From Funiculus sociatus GB2-C1 (lineage in GTDB: Bacteria > Cyanobacteriota > Cyanobacteriia > Cyanobacteriales > FACHB-T130), in assembly GCF_039962115.1 (NCBI RefSeq), contig NZ_JAMPKJ010000009.1, positions 1 through 64,000 on the forward strand: DNA of 64,000 nucleotides, written 5' to 3'. A program made the position numbers and the translations under genes. The notes below the pieces were generated by a model. It worked only from the letters and a program-made list of their open reading frames with translations, searched no databases and was not told where the DNA came from. Each line of letters opens with the position of its first letter. The stretch's first letter is position 1. This document shows, in pieces, positions 63,936-64,000 of the stretch.

Positions 63936-64000
63936 ATGCCCCAAGACGCTAACTCAAACTTGGAAGCCATTTTAGAGGAACTCAAGCAAACCCAACTTGC
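63936..64000 (+). CDS. Start of a further gene (truncated by window end)
   Basis: An ATG at 63936 opens a frame that runs to the window end. The first residues (MPQDANSNLEAILEELKQTQ) suggest a helical start. Too short to assign. Confidence 0.45.
   Translation, partial: MPQDANSNLEAILEELKQTQL

Overview
The window comes from a cyanobacterium, probably a large-genome filamentous or Chroococcidiopsis/Nostoc-like one. HIP1 octamers (GCGATCGC) are scattered throughout. It also carries photosystem I genes (psaF, psaJ, psaL), an NDH-1 subunit found only in oxygenic phototrophs (ndhM), the nrtABCD nitrate transporter, a Tic22-like protein, a Ycf52-type acetyltransferase, an SLH/OprB porin and many heptamer-type intergenic repeats. 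The gene order psaF-psaJ-psaL, with a proline-rich loop in PsaL, is the arrangement reported for tetrameric photosystem I.

Layout. 1-1073: TPR and other gene remnants and a PIN-domain toxin-antitoxin pair. 1267-5007: two methyltransferase-like proteins and a large lipoprotein. 5018-12080: DUF3598 protein, FtsX, a GNAT, peptide deformylase, an FHA-PrsW fusion, a YheT-like hydrolase, ExoD. 12623-18837: PsiE-like protein and nrtABCD (minus strand). 19830-24810: a minus-strand signalling group made of a PP2C phosphatase with zinc ribbon, an FHA-CHAT caspase-like protein and an unknown protein. 24963-33103: small conserved proteins, ndhM, leuD, a GAF histidine kinase and an ABC1 kinase, followed by tRNA-Glu. 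33514-41153: a porin, then an iron-handling block (Tat aldo/keto reductase, two-domain multicopper oxidase, HhH lipoprotein, bacterioferritin-like protein, FTR1 permease). 41428-43242: a 26-repeat CRISPR array with no cas genes in the window. 43399-45878: ankyrin protein and a PEP-CTERM protein. 46603-51805: a surface-glycan operon ending in a sugar kinase-nucleotidyltransferase fusion. 51845-52130: a tandemly duplicated hairpin module. 52144-58868: purH, psaL-psaJ-psaF, tsaD with a duplicated 5' end, a hydrolase and an ACT protein. 59634-64000: Ycf52-type GNAT, tRNA-Pro, Tic22-like protein, prmC, tsaC and the start of another gene.

Most notable observations: (1) the CRISPR array contains two repeat types that share a 28-nt core but differ at the 3' handle, with a short spacer at the switch; (2) a multicopper oxidase/FTR1/ferritin-like iron locus next to an SLH porin; (3) a duplicated terminator-like element carrying CTCCTCACAC, the core of the Yfr1 sRNA; (4) a tandem duplication of the first 85 nt around the tsaD start, creating a 24-codon upstream ORF; (5) the PP2C / FHA-CHAT group; (6) the GHMP kinase-GalU fusion; (7) at least two dispersed, MITE-like repeat families with copies in this window.
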